Source of the DNA: an uncultured Microbacteriaceae bacterium | GTDB lineage: Bacteria > Actinomycetota > Actinomycetes > Actinomycetales > Microbacteriaceae | Reading direction: 5' to 3' | DNA: 64,000 nt | Assembly: GCA_947487835.1 (NCBI GenBank) | Contig: CANKXX010000005.1 | Span: forward strand, 248,001 to 312,000 | Shown here: one piece after another, positions 36,487-45,465 of the stretch | How positions within the stretch are numbered: position 1 is the stretch's first letter | Layout: every line of letters starts with the position of its first letter | Program-made: the position numbers and the translations under genes | The notes under the pieces: model-generated | What the model was told of the DNA's origin: nothing | The model's input: the letters and a program-made list of their open reading frames with translations, nothing else | The model's database searches: none

Positions 36487-37439
36487 CCGTCGCGGTGTGG
36501 GTGGTCGGGGCGCGCGGCCAGCTGGGCCGCGCGGTCTCCCGCGAGCTCGCCGCCTCCCCCGATCACGACCTGCTGAGCGTCGCCCCGCTGCCCTGGGCGG
36601 CGGAGCGGGAGGAGTTCGAGGCCGCGGCGCGCCTCGCGGTGGCCGCCCTCCGGGAGCGCGCCGACCGGGGCGACGAATGGCTCGTGGCCTGGTGCGCGGG
36701 CGCCGCGGTGACCGGGAGCACCCAGGAGCAGCTCGAGCGTGAGCTGGGCCAGCTGGAGGCGGTGCTGCGCGCGTTGACCGAGCACGGCCCCGCGGGGCGC
36801 ACCGCCGGGTCGATCTTCTACGCCTCCTCGGCGGGCGGCGTCTACGCCGGCTCGTCCGCGCCGCCGTTCACCGAGGACACCGCGCCGTCGCCCCTGGCGC
36901 CGTACGGGCACGCCAAGCTGCGGGCGGAGGGCCACGTGCGGGCCTTCGCCGAGGCCACCGGGGCGCGCGCCCTGATCGGCCGCATCGCGAACATCTACGG
37001 GCCCGCGCAGTCGCTGCAGAAGGCGCAGGGCCTCATCAGCCATCTCGCCAAGGCGCAGCTGACGTCGAACCCCGCCTCCATCTACGTGCCGCTCGAGACG
37101 GTGCGCGACTACATCTACGCCGACGACTGCGCCGCCCTGGTGCGGGACGCACTGCACCGGCTCGCCGGCTGCGCCCCCGGCACGACCGTCGTGAAGATCC
37201 TGGCCTCGCACCAGCCCGTGACCATCGCGACCCTGCTCGGGCTGCTCCGCGCCATCGCCAAGGCCCGCCCGAACGTCATGCTCGGCTCCTCGCCCGTGGC
37301 TAACTACCAGGCCGTCGACCTGCGGCTGCGCTCCGTGGTCTGGCCGGAGCTCGACCGCCGGGACCTGCTGCCGCTGCCCGCGGGCATCAACAACGTCATG
37401 ACCGCGCTCCGCACGGCGATGCAGGACGGCGCGCTCTAG
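36483..37439 (+). CDS. NAD-dependent epimerase/dehydratase family protein
   Basis: A 318-aa extended SDR protein with VVGARGQLGRAVS (Rossmann GxxGxxG at about 8-14), YASSAGGVYAG and the catalytic YGHAK, plus RIANIYGP and YIYADDCAAL as in sugar-nucleotide epimerases. It is the last gene of the gtrA-GT-gtrB group and overlaps gtrB by 4 bp, so it likely makes the activated sugar used by GtrB. The exact sugar cannot be assigned; a 4-epimerase or 4-ketoreductase is possible. Confidence 0.8.
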   Translation: MTVAVWVVGARGQLGRAVSRELAASPDHDLLSVAPLPWAAEREEFEAAARLAVAALRERADRGDEWLVAWCAGAAVTGSTQEQLERELGQLEAVLRALTEHGPAGRTAGSIFYASSAGGVYAGSSAPPFTEDTAPSPLAPYGHAKLRAEGHVRAFAEATGARALIGRIANIYGPAQSLQKAQGLISHLAKAQLTSNPASIYVPLETVRDYIYADDCAALVRDALHRLAGCAPGTTVVKILASHQPVTIATLLGLLRAIAKARPNVMLGSSPVANYQAVDLRLRSVVWPELDRRDLLPLPAGINNVMTALRTAMQDGAL

Positions 37440-37528
37440 CCGCGGAGGTCTTCCCGGGTCGCGCGTCGGTGATGGCGCGTCGGCGGTGGCGCGTCAGTGG
37501 TCGGACGGCAGGAATCAGACGGCGAGGA

Positions 37529-38317
37529 TCAGACGGCGGACTCGGCGGTCCCGGGCGCCTTTCCGCTGCGCCGCCGCGACGTCACGCCGCGGACCAGCAG
37601 CTCCAGGGCCGCCCACAGCGCGATGAGCGCGCCGAGCGCCTCCATCCCCTCCTCGAAGAACAGCGTCACGTGGTACAGCAGCCGCACGCCGGGGTCGGTG
37701 AACCGCTCGCCCGAGTTGGCGACGGCACCGCCCAGGATCTCGGTGCCGAGCGCGCCCGCGAGGAAGATCGCGCCGCCGGTGATGAGCCGGGTGCGGAGCC
37801 GCGGGTCGACGTCGCGCCCGACCCAGAGCAGCACAGCCCCCACGATCAGCACGGTGATGCCACCGAGGAAGACCCAGGGGTAGGTCCACGGCACGGCGAC
37901 GTTGAGCGCACCCGCCGCGACGTTGAGCTTCTCGTGGAACGCGGCCGCCTCGTCCGCCGACATGACGAGCGCCACGACGGCGAGCACGACGTAGGCGCCG
38001 GAGCGGCCGCCCGCCGCCTTGACGGTGAACGCGATGGCCGCGAAGACGAGCGCGAGGCCCGCGAGCAGCAGGCTCGAGTACCAGGACCAGACGGTGAGCT
38101 CGTGGTCGGGGTGCAGCACGTCGCGCACCTCGCCGATGAGCGCCCGGGTGAGGCTCTCGCCCTCGGTCGACGCGTGGATGAGGTTCGACGCGAGGCCCAG
38201 GACGAGGCACGCGAGACCGAAGGCGGCGACGGCGACCAGCCCGCGCTTGATCGAGGACTCGGCGAGGACACGGATCGACGCGGGGCGCGCGGACGGGGGC
38301 AGCGTCGGGCGGGGCAT
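37529..38317 (-). CDS. Polytopic membrane protein with conserved acidic/His motifs
   Basis: A 262-aa protein with about seven hydrophobic helices. Two polar motifs sit inside the membrane region: SADEAAAFHEKLN in the middle and FFEEGMEALGA near the end. Buried Asp/Glu/His of this type could bind a metal or form a membrane active site. I do not recognise a named family. The start at 38317 (MPRPTLPP) avoids a low-complexity extension to 38410. It is alone between the epimerase and the second DUF222/HNH gene. Confidence 0.68.
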   Translation of the reverse strand: MPRPTLPPSARPASIRVLAESSIKRGLVAVAAFGLACLVLGLASNLIHASTEGESLTRALIGEVRDVLHPDHELTVWSWYSSLLLAGLALVFAAIAFTVKAAGGRSGAYVVLAVVALVMSADEAAAFHEKLNVAAGALNVAVPWTYPWVFLGGITVLIVGAVLLWVGRDVDPRLRTRLITGGAIFLAGALGTEILGGAVANSGERFTDPGVRLLYHVTLFFEEGMEALGALIALWAALELLVRGVTSRRRSGKAPGTAESAV

Positions 38318-38403
38318 GTGCCATGGTCCCACAGCGCGGCACGCCCCACCTGATCGCCCCCGTTCGCCCCCGCCGCGGGGCCTGGACCGGGACGTGGGCC
38401 GAT

Positions 38404-38426
38404 GGTCCATGAGCCCTCAGGGACCG
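38404..38426. repeat. Degenerate palindrome downstream of HNH copy 2
   Basis: GGTCCATGAG and CTCAGGGACC pair at 8 of 10 positions. The right arm shares CTCAGGGACCG with the dispersed repeat family. It lies 76 bp past the stop of HNH copy 2. Confidence 0.4.
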
Positions 38427-38501
38427 TAGTGATGGGTGCGCTCACCCGGGCTGCGGATGCTGTTCGGCTCTTCGACGCAGGGCGCCATCGGCGCGTGTGG
38501 T

Positions 38502-39809
38502 TCAGCCACGTGGGGCCTGCACCTCGGGCGCTCCCGCTCGCATGCGGATCGCCCAGCCGGAGGTGTCGATGGTGCGGTGGTGGAACCAGCAGAGCAGGAC
38601 GCCGTTGTCCGGGTGCGTCGGACCGCCAGCCGACGCCGGATCGACGTGGTGCACCTCGCACCACCCCGCCGGGATGCTGCAGCCGGGCATGAGGCACCCA
38701 CCGTCCCGCGCGGTGATCGCCCGCCGCTGCGGCGCGGTGAAGCAGCGCTCGGCCGAACTCAACTTCACGATCCGGCCGTTCCTGCCGATGACTACCTTCT
38801 GTATGCCGCCCGTGCAGACCAGTTGCTCGACCGTGGTCGGCGACAGGGGCGACTCGACGCCGTCCGCGTACCCCGCGCCGCCGGTCTCCAGGTCCTCGGC
38901 CCGCACGGTGACGAGGACGGTGGGCGCGGCACCGCCGATAGTCGGGGTGTCACCGCTTCTCGCCATGGCGTCGAGGACTCCGATCAGGATGTCGTGGCGC
39001 TGCTGGTCCTTCGTCCGCGGATCCTGCACCACGTCCTTGTCCGCGAGTTCTTCTTCCCGAAGGAACGCCGGCGCCGTGGTGGGGGTGAGGTACGCGTCGA
39101 AGAGCCGCTTCACCCGGCCTGCGGCCTCGGGCAGCAAACCGCCGCTGACGGGGACGAGGCCGTTGCGCTCGGGGCCGAGGCGGAAGCCGCGCTTCGCCAT
39201 CGCATGCGCCTCATCGGGCTCGAGACCGTCCGGGTCGAGGGTCGCCCGCCACACGGACGCCTGGATGCGGATCTCATCCGCCGACGCCGGCACGCTGCTC
39301 TCCGGGCTCGTTCCGGTCGCCGCGGCGACGAGCTCCTGCTCCGCCGCGTCGAGGGCGTCGGGGTGGACCCGGTCCTGCAGCGGCGCGAGGTTCTTGGTCA
39401 GAGCGACCGCTGCGTCCACGCCCAGCTCACCGGCCTCAAGCGCGGCGCGGACGTGGTCGAACTTCGCGGGCATCGGTGTGCCGGAGAGGGCCGCGCCGCG
39501 GCGGGTTAGTGCGGCAAGGGTGAGGCGGGACGCACCCGTCGCGCCGGAGATCTGGGTGAGGCGCTGCAGGAGCTCGTTGGCGGTGCGGCAGCCCTTCCGC
39601 ACGGAGAGTCCCTCGGGTCCGTCCTCCGTTCGGGAGCGCGCGGCGACTTCGCCGGCCCCGGCGATACGCAGAACGTCGACCTGGCGCCCCAGCGCCTCGA
39701 TGTCGCGGATCGCGCTCAGCAGCGCGTCATCGGTCAGCCCGCCCAGCGACGCGATCGGGAGTGCGGTCGGTACCGCTTCCGCGAGGTCCGTCAGGGTCGG
39801 GGTGGTCAT
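38502..39809 (-). CDS. DUF222 / HNH endonuclease, 13E12-repeat family (copy 2)
   Basis: A 435-aa protein of the same family as copy 1 but clearly diverged. The N-terminal helical DUF222 region (to about residue 330) is followed by the HNH motif: CLMPGCSIP, WCEVHHVDP and NGVLLCWFHH, then GWAIRM. It lacks the long C-terminal basic tail of copy 1. The start at 39809 is preferred over 39842; GACTAT lies 6 nt upstream, a weak form of the leaderless pattern. The two 25-bp repeats upstream (39921-39991) match the layout in front of copy 1. Its role is unknown; nuclease activity is predicted from the intact motif. Confidence 0.87.
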   Translation of the reverse strand: MTTPTLTDLAEAVPTALPIASLGGLTDDALLSAIRDIEALGRQVDVLRIAGAGEVAARSRTEDGPEGLSVRKGCRTANELLQRLTQISGATGASRLTLAALTRRGAALSGTPMPAKFDHVRAALEAGELGVDAAVALTKNLAPLQDRVHPDALDAAEQELVAAATGTSPESSVPASADEIRIQASVWRATLDPDGLEPDEAHAMAKRGFRLGPERNGLVPVSGGLLPEAAGRVKRLFDAYLTPTTAPAFLREEELADKDVVQDPRTKDQQRHDILIGVLDAMARSGDTPTIGGAAPTVLVTVRAEDLETGGAGYADGVESPLSPTTVEQLVCTGGIQKVVIGRNGRIVKLSSAERCFTAPQRRAITARDGGCLMPGCSIPAGWCEVHHVDPASAGGPTHPDNGVLLCWFHHRTIDTSGWAIRMRAGAPEVQAPRG

Positions 39810-39920
39810 GCGTCCATAGTCGCACCTACCACCGACAATCACTCGCTGACCAGGGTAATCTGTGGAGAAGAAGGTACTGAAGGTGCGTCTGGAGGAGGGG
39901 TGTCGCCGGCGGAACAGCGT

Positions 39921-39945
39921 GTCCCTTCGACAGGCTCAGGGACCG
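39921..39945 (+). repeat. Dispersed 25-bp repeat, upstream of HNH copy 2 (proximal)
   Basis: Contains CCTTCGACAGGCTCAGGGAC at 39923-39942, identical to the core at 1841-1860. It begins 112 bp upstream of the HNH copy 2 start. Confidence 0.85.
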
Positions 39946-39966
39946 TAACCGGCACGAGACAGTGCC

Positions 39967-39991
39967 GTCCCTTTGACAGGCTCAGGGAGCG
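39967..39991 (+). repeat. Dispersed 25-bp repeat, upstream of HNH copy 2 (distal)
   Basis: Contains CCTTTGACAGGCTCAGGGAG, two changes from the core. It is a direct repeat of 39921-39945, 46 bp further on. Confidence 0.8.
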
Positions 39992-40039
39992 CACCGGCAC
40001 CCCGCACCCCGCACCCGCAGCCGCAGCCGCAGCCGCGGG

Positions 40040-40900
40040 CTAGGAGGCCAGGGCCACCAGGTAGGTGCCGTAGCCGCTCTTCACCAACGGCTTCGCGAGC
40101 GCCAGCAGCTGCTCCCGGTCGATCCAGCCCGCGCGGAACGCGATCTCCTCGATGCAGCCGATCTTGTGACCCTGCCGGTCCTCGATCACCTTCACGTACT
40201 CGGATGCCTGCATCATGCTGGCGAAGGTCCCGGTGTCGAGCCAGGCGGTGCCGCGGTCGAGCACCTGCACCTTGAGCGTGCCCTCGGACAGGTAGTGGTC
40301 GTTGACGGCCGTGATCTCGAGCTCTCCGCGCGCGCTCGGCTGCACGGCCTTCGCGACCTCGACGACGCTGTTGTCGTAGAAGTAGAGGCCGGGGACGGCG
40401 TAGTTGCTCTTCGGGTGCTCCGGCTTCTCCTCGATGGAGACCGCGGTGAAGTCCTCGTCGAACTCGACAACGCCGTAGGCCCGTGGCTCCGCCACGTGAT
40501 AGGCGAAGATGCGGGCACCCTCGATGTCCGCGTTCGAGCGGAGCGACGTGCCGAGGCCGGCCCCGTGGAAGATGTTGTCGCCGAGGACGAGCGCGACGGA
40601 GTCGTCACCGATGAACTCCTCGCCGATGATGAACGCCTGCGCGAGACCGTCGGGCGACGGCTGCACGGCGTACTCGATGACCATGCCGAGGTCGGACCCG
40701 TCGCCGAGCAGCGCCCGGAACTGCGAGTTGTACTCCGGCGTCGTGATGATGAGCACCTCGCGGATGCCCGCCATCATCAGCGTCGAGAGGGGGTAGTAGA
40801 TCATCGGCTTGTCGTAGATGGGCATCAGCTGCTTCGAGATGCCCTTGGTGATGGGCCAGAGGCGCGTGCCGGATCCGCCGGCGAGGATGATGCCGCGCAT
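40040..40900 (-). CDS. rfbA: Glucose-1-phosphate thymidylyltransferase
   Basis: A 286-aa enzyme that makes dTDP-glucose from glucose-1-P and dTTP, the first step to dTDP-L-rhamnose. The nucleotide loop GGSGTRLWP is at residues 8-16, followed by [27 protein letters not shown] and GTAWLDTGT, all typical of RmlA. The length is normal. Its ATG overlaps the rfbC stop (TGATG), so the two are translated together. Confidence 0.96.
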   Translation of the reverse strand: MRGIILAGGSGTRLWPITKGISKQLMPIYDKPMIYYPLSTLMMAGIREVLIITTPEYNSQFRALLGDGSDLGMVIEYAVQPSPDGLAQAFIIGEEFIGDDSVALVLGDNIFHGAGLGTSLRSNADIEGARIFAYHVAEPRAYGVVEFDEDFTAVSIEEKPEHPKSNYAVPGLYFYDNSVVEVAKAVQPSARGELEITAVNDHYLSEGTLKVQVLDRGTAWLDTGTFASMMQASEYVKVIEDRQGHKIGCIEEIAFRAGWIDREQLLALAKPLVKSGYGTYLVALAS

Positions 40901-41514
40901 CAGCGGGCCACCTTCTCGCCCAGCGACGCGTAGAAGGCGGTCACGTCCTCCCAGCGCGGCAGGAGTCCCTGGCGCTCCGCCTCCTCGAGGGTCGGCGCCT
41001 CCAGGTCCTTCGGGGACAGCAGGGGCTCCCCCGCCTCGGCCGGGAACGTCAGGCCGATCGCCGGGTCGAGCGGGGTGATGCCGTGCTCCGCCTGCGGGCG
41101 GTACACGTCGCTCACCAGGTAGCTGACGGTGGCGTCCTCGGTGAGCGCGACGAACGCGTGCCCGAGGCCCTCCGAGAGGTACGCCGCGCGGCGGTCGACG
41201 TCGTCGAGGAGGACGCTGTCCCACTGACCGAAGGTCGGCGAGCCGACGCGGATGTCGACGACGTAGTCGAGCACGGCGCCGTGGGTGACCGTCACGTACT
41301 TGGCCTGGCCGAGCGGCACGTCGGCGAAGTGGATCCCCCGCACGACGCCGCGCTTCGAGACGGACGTGTTCGCCTGGCGCAGGGTCAGCGGGTGCCCGAT
41401 CTTCTCCTCGAGGAGGTCGAAGCGGTACCACTCCAGGAAGAGTCCTCGATCGTCCGCCCGCTGCACGGGCGTGATCTCGTAGCTGTCTGGAACGGCCAGT
41501 TCGCGGATCTGCAC
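40900..41514 (-). CDS. rfbC: dTDP-4-dehydrorhamnose 3,5-epimerase
   Basis: A 204-aa cupin-type enzyme, third step of dTDP-L-rhamnose synthesis. [26 protein letters not shown] (catalytic His in RGIHF), [11 protein letters not shown] and PLDPAIGL are diagnostic. The GTG start at 41514 has TAGACT (41521-41526) 6 nt upstream, indicating a leaderless mRNA. It is divergent from rfbB across the 41515-41699 region. Confidence 0.95.
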   Translation of the reverse strand: MQIRELAVPDSYEITPVQRADDRGLFLEWYRFDLLEEKIGHPLTLRQANTSVSKRGVVRGIHFADVPLGQAKYVTVTHGAVLDYVVDIRVGSPTFGQWDSVLLDDVDRRAAYLSEGLGHAFVALTEDATVSYLVSDVYRPQAEHGITPLDPAIGLTFPAEAGEPLLSPKDLEAPTLEEAERQGLLPRWEDVTAFYASLGEKVAR

Positions 41515-41520
41515 CCGGGA

Positions 41521-41526
41521 AGTCTA
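41521..41526 (-). promoter_or_regulatory. Leaderless -10 element (TAGACT) of rfbC
   Basis: TAGACT, 6 nt, then GTG at 41514 on the minus strand. Confidence 0.5.
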
Positions 41527-41649
41527 GCGGGGGCTCGCCACGGGGCCGGCGGAACGGTGGCGACCCCGCCGGGCCCCGCCTGCACCCCGGGCACGGACGC
41601 GCACGGACGCGCGCGTACCACCGGACCGGGCCCGCGGGGGCGGACACCC

Positions 41650-41655
41650 TAGGAT
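41650..41655 (+). promoter_or_regulatory. Putative -10 element (TAGGAT) of rfbB
   Basis: TAGGAT lies 44 bp before the rfbB GTG, leaving a short leader with AGAGGAA (41684-41690) as ribosome site, 9 nt before the start codon. Confidence 0.45.
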
Positions 41656-41699
41656 GGTCTCTCGATCCGGCTCAGTGAATACCAGAGGAATCGTCTTTC

Positions 41700-42689
41700 G
41701 TGAAAATTCTCGTCACCGGCGGCGCCGGCTTCATCGGCTCGAACTTCGTGCGGCATGCACTGAACGATGAGTACCCCGGCCTCGAGGGCGTCGAGGTCGT
41801 CGTTCTCGACGCCCTGACCTACTCCGGCAACCCGGCGAACCTCGCCCCGGTCTCCTCCTCGCCGCGCTTCCGCTTCGTGCACGGCGACATCCGCCACGAG
41901 GGCGTGCTCGATGAGCTGATGCCGACGATCGACGCCGTGGTGCACTTCGCGGCCGAGAGCCACGTGGACCGCTCCGTGCGGGACGCGAGCATCTTCGTGG
42001 AGACGAACGTGCTCGGAACGCAGAAGCTCCTCGACGCGGCCCTGCGCAACGGCGTCGAGCGCTTCGTACACGTGTCGACGGACGAGGTCTACGGCTCCAT
42101 CACCGAGGGGTCCTGGACCGAGGAGCACATCCTCGAGCCCAACTCGCCCTACTCCGCCTCCAAGGCCGGCAGCGACCTCCTCGCCCGCAGCTACCACCGC
42201 ACGCACGGGCTCAACGTGTCGATCACCCGCTGCTCCAACAACTACGGGCCGTACCACTTCCCCGAGAAGCTGATCCCCCTTTTCGTCACCAACCTGATCG
42301 AGGGCAAGCACGTGCCGCTGTACGGCAAGGGCGAGAACGTGCGCGACTGGCTGCACGTCGACGACCACTGCCGCGGCATCGCCCTGGTGCTGGTCAAGGG
42401 TCAGGCCGGCGAGATCTACAACATCGGCGGTGGCACCGAGCTGACCAACGTCGAGATCACGCAACTGCTGCTCGACGAGTTCGGCCAGGACTGGTCGGTC
42501 GTGGACCGCGTCGAGGACCGCAAGGGCCACGACCTCCGCTACTCCGTCGACATCGCGAAGATCAGCGCCGAGCTCGGCTACGCGCCGCAGGTACCGTTCG
42601 CTACCGGCCTCGCCGACGTCGTGCAGTGGTACCGCGACAACGAGCAGTGGTGGAAGCCGCTCAAGGAGCGCGCCGCGCTCTCCTCGTGA
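41700..42689 (+). CDS. rfbB: dTDP-glucose 4,6-dehydratase
   Basis: A 329-aa extended SDR enzyme, second step of dTDP-rhamnose synthesis. The NAD loop is GGAGFIG (7-13), the catalytic STDEVYGS includes Thr127, Asp128 and Glu129, and Tyr151/Lys155 lie in YSASK. RCSNNYGPYHFPEKLIPLF confirms the family. The start is GTG. The stop overlaps the rfbD start (GTGA). Confidence 0.96.
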   Translation: MKILVTGGAGFIGSNFVRHALNDEYPGLEGVEVVVLDALTYSGNPANLAPVSSSPRFRFVHGDIRHEGVLDELMPTIDAVVHFAAESHVDRSVRDASIFVETNVLGTQKLLDAALRNGVERFVHVSTDEVYGSITEGSWTEEHILEPNSPYSASKAGSDLLARSYHRTHGLNVSITRCSNNYGPYHFPEKLIPLFVTNLIEGKHVPLYGKGENVRDWLHVDDHCRGIALVLVKGQAGEIYNIGGGTELTNVEITQLLLDEFGQDWSVVDRVEDRKGHDLRYSVDIAKISAELGYAPQVPFATGLADVVQWYRDNEQWWKPLKERAALSS

Positions 42690-43549
42690 GCACGGACATC
42701 CCCATGGCGTACCTCATCACCGGTGCCACCGGCATGCTCGGCACGGACCTCCAGTCCGCTCTCGCGGGGCGGTCGGTGACGGCGCTCGGTCGCGCCGACC
42801 TCGACGTCACGGACGCGGCGGCGGTCCGCGCGGCGGTGGCCGGCCACGACGTGATCATCAACGCGGCGGCCTACACGAGGGTCGACGACGCGGAGACGCA
42901 CGAGGCCGAGGCCTACGCCGTCAACGCGACGGGTGCGGCCACGCTCGCCGCCGCGGCGGCCGAGATCGGGGCGGCGCTCGTCCAGATCTCCACGGACTAC
43001 GTCTTCAACGGCCGGTCCACGACGCCGTACTCCGAGGACGAGCAGCACGACCCGATCTCGGCGTACGGGCGCACGAAGGCCGAGGGCGAGCGTCTCGCCC
43101 TGCTGAACAATCCGGACCGCACCTACGTCGTGCGCACAGCGTGGCTCTACGGCGCGAACGGCGCCAACTTCCCGCGCACGATGCTGCGCCTCGCCGCCGA
43201 CCGCGACGTGGTCAGCGTCGTCAATGACCAGTACGGCCAGCCGACCTGGACGGCCGACCTCGCCGCGCAGATCGTGGCAATGCTGGACGCGGGGGCGCCC
43301 GCCGGTATCTACCACGGCACCAACGCGGGCAAGGCCAGCTGGTTCGACTTCGCGCAGGCCGTGTTCGTCGCGAACGGACTCGACCCTGACCGGGTGAAGC
43401 CGACGGACAGCTCGACCTTCCAGCGCCCGGCGCCGCGGCCGGCGTTCTCGGTCCTCGGCCACGCCGCCTGGCAGCGCGCGGGCCTCGCCCCGATGCGGGA
43501 CTGGAAGGACGGCCTCGCGGACGCTGTGCGAAGCGGGGTCTTCGCCTAG
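42686..43549 (+). CDS. rfbD: dTDP-4-dehydrorhamnose reductase
   Basis: A 287-aa SDR enzyme, last step of dTDP-L-rhamnose synthesis. The N-terminal LITGATGMLGTDLQ binds NAD(P)H, STDYVFNG and YGRTKAEGE carry the catalytic residues, and RTAWLYGANGANFPRTML and DQYGQPTW are typical of RmlD. GTG 42686 overlaps the rfbB stop by 4 bp and is used here; ATG 42704 is an equally likely start, as neither has a clear ribosome site. Confidence 0.95.
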   Translation: MSTDIPMAYLITGATGMLGTDLQSALAGRSVTALGRADLDVTDAAAVRAAVAGHDVIINAAAYTRVDDAETHEAEAYAVNATGAATLAAAAAEIGAALVQISTDYVFNGRSTTPYSEDEQHDPISAYGRTKAEGERLALLNNPDRTYVVRTAWLYGANGANFPRTMLRLAADRDVVSVVNDQYGQPTWTADLAAQIVAMLDAGAPAGIYHGTNAGKASWFDFAQAVFVANGLDPDRVKPTDSSTFQRPAPRPAFSVLGHAAWQRAGLAPMRDWKDGLADAVRSGVFA

Positions 43550-43713
43550 GCGGAGCAGCGCGTTCCGTCGGCCGCCGCGCCCCGCGCCCTCCTGAGGGTT
43601 CGAGGGGGCGAGGTCTACTCTGGGAACGCCCCCGATCCGCAGGCGCGAAAGCCCCCCTCGCGGATCGTGCCCTCCTCCCCCGCGCGGGGCGGCCGACCCA
43701 GGAGTTGCACCAC

Positions 43714-44847
43714 GTGACGACGACCCTCCGCGTGATCGTTGACCAGATGGTCGCCCCCTCCCCGGGCGGCGTCGGCCGGTACACGGAGGACCTCACCCGG
43801 CAGCTCATCGCGACGGCACCCCGCGGCTGCGAGGTCGAGGGCATCGTCTCGGCGTCCCCGCCTGCCGTGCAGGACGAGCTGAGGCGGCGGCTCCCGGGCC
43901 TCAGCGGCCTGTACTCGACGCCGCTGGCCCGCCGTGAGCTGTCCCGCGCCTGGCAGCTCGGCCTGACGGCCGTCGGCGGCATGATCCACTCCCCGAGCCT
44001 GCTCGCCCCGCTGCGTGGGCACGACCGCGTGAACGACGGCATGCAGGTCGTCGTGACCATCCACGACGTCGCGGCCTGGACGCATCCCGACACCCTCTCG
44101 CGGCAGGAGGTGCGCTGGCACCGGTCCATGGCGAAGCGGGCGCGCCGGCACGCCGACGCCGTGGTCGTGCCGACGCACGCCGTCGCCGAGGAGCTGACGG
44201 AGTACCTCGACTTCGGCGACCGTCTCCGGGTGATCGGCGGCGCGGTGGGCTCGGCGATCGTGCCGCCCGCCGATCCCGACGCGCGCGCCGCCGCGCTGGG
44301 TCTGCCGCCCTACTTCCTGCTCACGGTGGGCACGCTGCAGCCGACCGAGGGCATCGCCCCGCTCATCCGGGCGCTCGCCCGGCCGGAGACGCACGACCTC
44401 CCCCTGCTCGTCGTCGGCCCGCAGGGCTGGCGCGACCAGGACCTGTCGCGCGTCGCGGCGGAGGCCGGCGTCGCGCCGGAGCGCGTCCGCAGCCTCGGCT
44501 TCCTCTCGGGCAGCGACCTCGCCCTCGTGCTCAAGCGGGCGACCGCCTTCGTGTACCCCTCTCTGACGGAGGGCTTCGGCCTCCCCATGGTGGAGGCCTT
44601 CTCCTTCGGCACCCCGGTCGTGCACTCCGACGCGCCCGCCCTCGTCGAGGTGGGCGCCTCGGCGGGCGTCGTCGTGGAGCGCGAGGACGCGCCGGGCTAT
44701 CCGGAGCGGCTCGCGGAGGCCATCGGCAGGGTGCTCGACGACCGCGGCCTCCGCGATCGGCTGAGCATCGCCGGCACGGACCGCGCCCGCGCGTTCAGCT
44801 GGCGCGACTCGGCGGAGCGCGTCTGGCAGTTGCACGCGGACCTCTAG
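43714..44847 (+). CDS. GT-B glycosyltransferase (family 1/4)
   Basis: A 377-aa retaining glycosyltransferase with two Rossmann-like halves. GGVGRYTEDLTR is at the N-terminus and TVHDVAAW-like VVVTIHDVAAWTHPD in the first half; the donor-binding EGFGLPMVEAFSFG (E-x7-E motif) is in the second half. The GTG at 43714 has AGGAG 9 nt upstream. Following the rfb genes, it may be a rhamnosyl- or mannosyltransferase for the envelope polymer. Confidence 0.86.
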   Translation: MTTTLRVIVDQMVAPSPGGVGRYTEDLTRQLIATAPRGCEVEGIVSASPPAVQDELRRRLPGLSGLYSTPLARRELSRAWQLGLTAVGGMIHSPSLLAPLRGHDRVNDGMQVVVTIHDVAAWTHPDTLSRQEVRWHRSMAKRARRHADAVVVPTHAVAEELTEYLDFGDRLRVIGGAVGSAIVPPADPDARAAALGLPPYFLLTVGTLQPTEGIAPLIRALARPETHDLPLLVVGPQGWRDQDLSRVAAEAGVAPERVRSLGFLSGSDLALVLKRATAFVYPSLTEGFGLPMVEAFSFGTPVVHSDAPALVEVGASAGVVVEREDAPGYPERLAEAIGRVLDDRGLRDRLSIAGTDRARAFSWRDSAERVWQLHADL

Positions 44848-44920
44848 CCGCGCCGCAGACCGTGCACGACGCCGCTCCGGGAACCGCGACCGCCGGAGTC
44901 ACGCCAGCGTCACCCCAGGG

Positions 44921-45421
44921 TCACTTCGAGCCGCGGGGGCGGACGAGCGCGTCGGCGTACGCGGAGACCGAGCGCCCGTAGAACGGCAGGGTGGGGGCGA
45001 GGGCTTTGAGCGCCACCCGGAGCGCCTCGTCGCCCCGGCCCAGGTCGTGCAGCGCCAGAGCCAGGAACGCGTGCGCCGCGGCACCGGTGAGGGCGGCGTC
45101 CTCGTCGTCGAAGAGCTCGATGAGCAGGTCGACGGCAGCGCCCGGATCACCGATGTTCCGCAGCGAGCTGGCCAGCTGGATGACCGCCTGCGGGCGGCGG
45201 GGCCCGGACAGGCCCGCGTCGAGGGCCAGGCGGTAGAGGGGCACGGCCGCGGCCTCGCGCCCGAGGAAGTCATGGACCGCCGCCCACTCGTACACCGCGA
45301 CCGGGTCGGCCTGGGGACGCTCGTCCACCAGGTCCTTCATCTCGGACAGCATCTGGTCGGGGTTCTGATCGTCCGCGGACTCCCAGAACGACGCGATGCG
45401 GTCCTCCCACGATGCAGTCAT
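44921..45421 (-). CDS. Tetratricopeptide repeat protein
   Basis: A 166-aa cytoplasmic helical protein with about three TPR-like helix pairs (AVYEWAAVHDFLGREAAAVPLY, then ASSLRNIGDPGAAVDLLIE, then AHAFLALALHDLGRGDEAL). TPR proteins mediate protein contacts; the partner is unknown. It is 44 bp downstream of the LCP gene on the same strand and probably in the same transcript, so it may assist cell-wall work, but that is inference from position only. Confidence 0.8.
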   Translation of the reverse strand: MTASWEDRIASFWESADDQNPDQMLSEMKDLVDERPQADPVAVYEWAAVHDFLGREAAAVPLYRLALDAGLSGPRRPQAVIQLASSLRNIGDPGAAVDLLIELFDDEDAALTGAAAHAFLALALHDLGRGDEALRVALKALAPTLPFYGRSVSAYADALVRPRGSK

Positions 45422-45465
45422 ACGAGAATCCTGGCAGAGCTCCCGCGGCTCCCCGCACGCTCCGG

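Noticed and set aside
39921-39991. Repeats as CRISPR or attachment sites
   Set aside because: Only two copies are near each other, spacing is irregular between places, and no cas or integrase gene is near.
44874-44899. CTCCGG / CCGGAG as a terminator between the GT-B gene and the TPR gene
   Set aside because: Only a 6-bp stem with a 12-nt loop in a GC-rich region; too weak to list.
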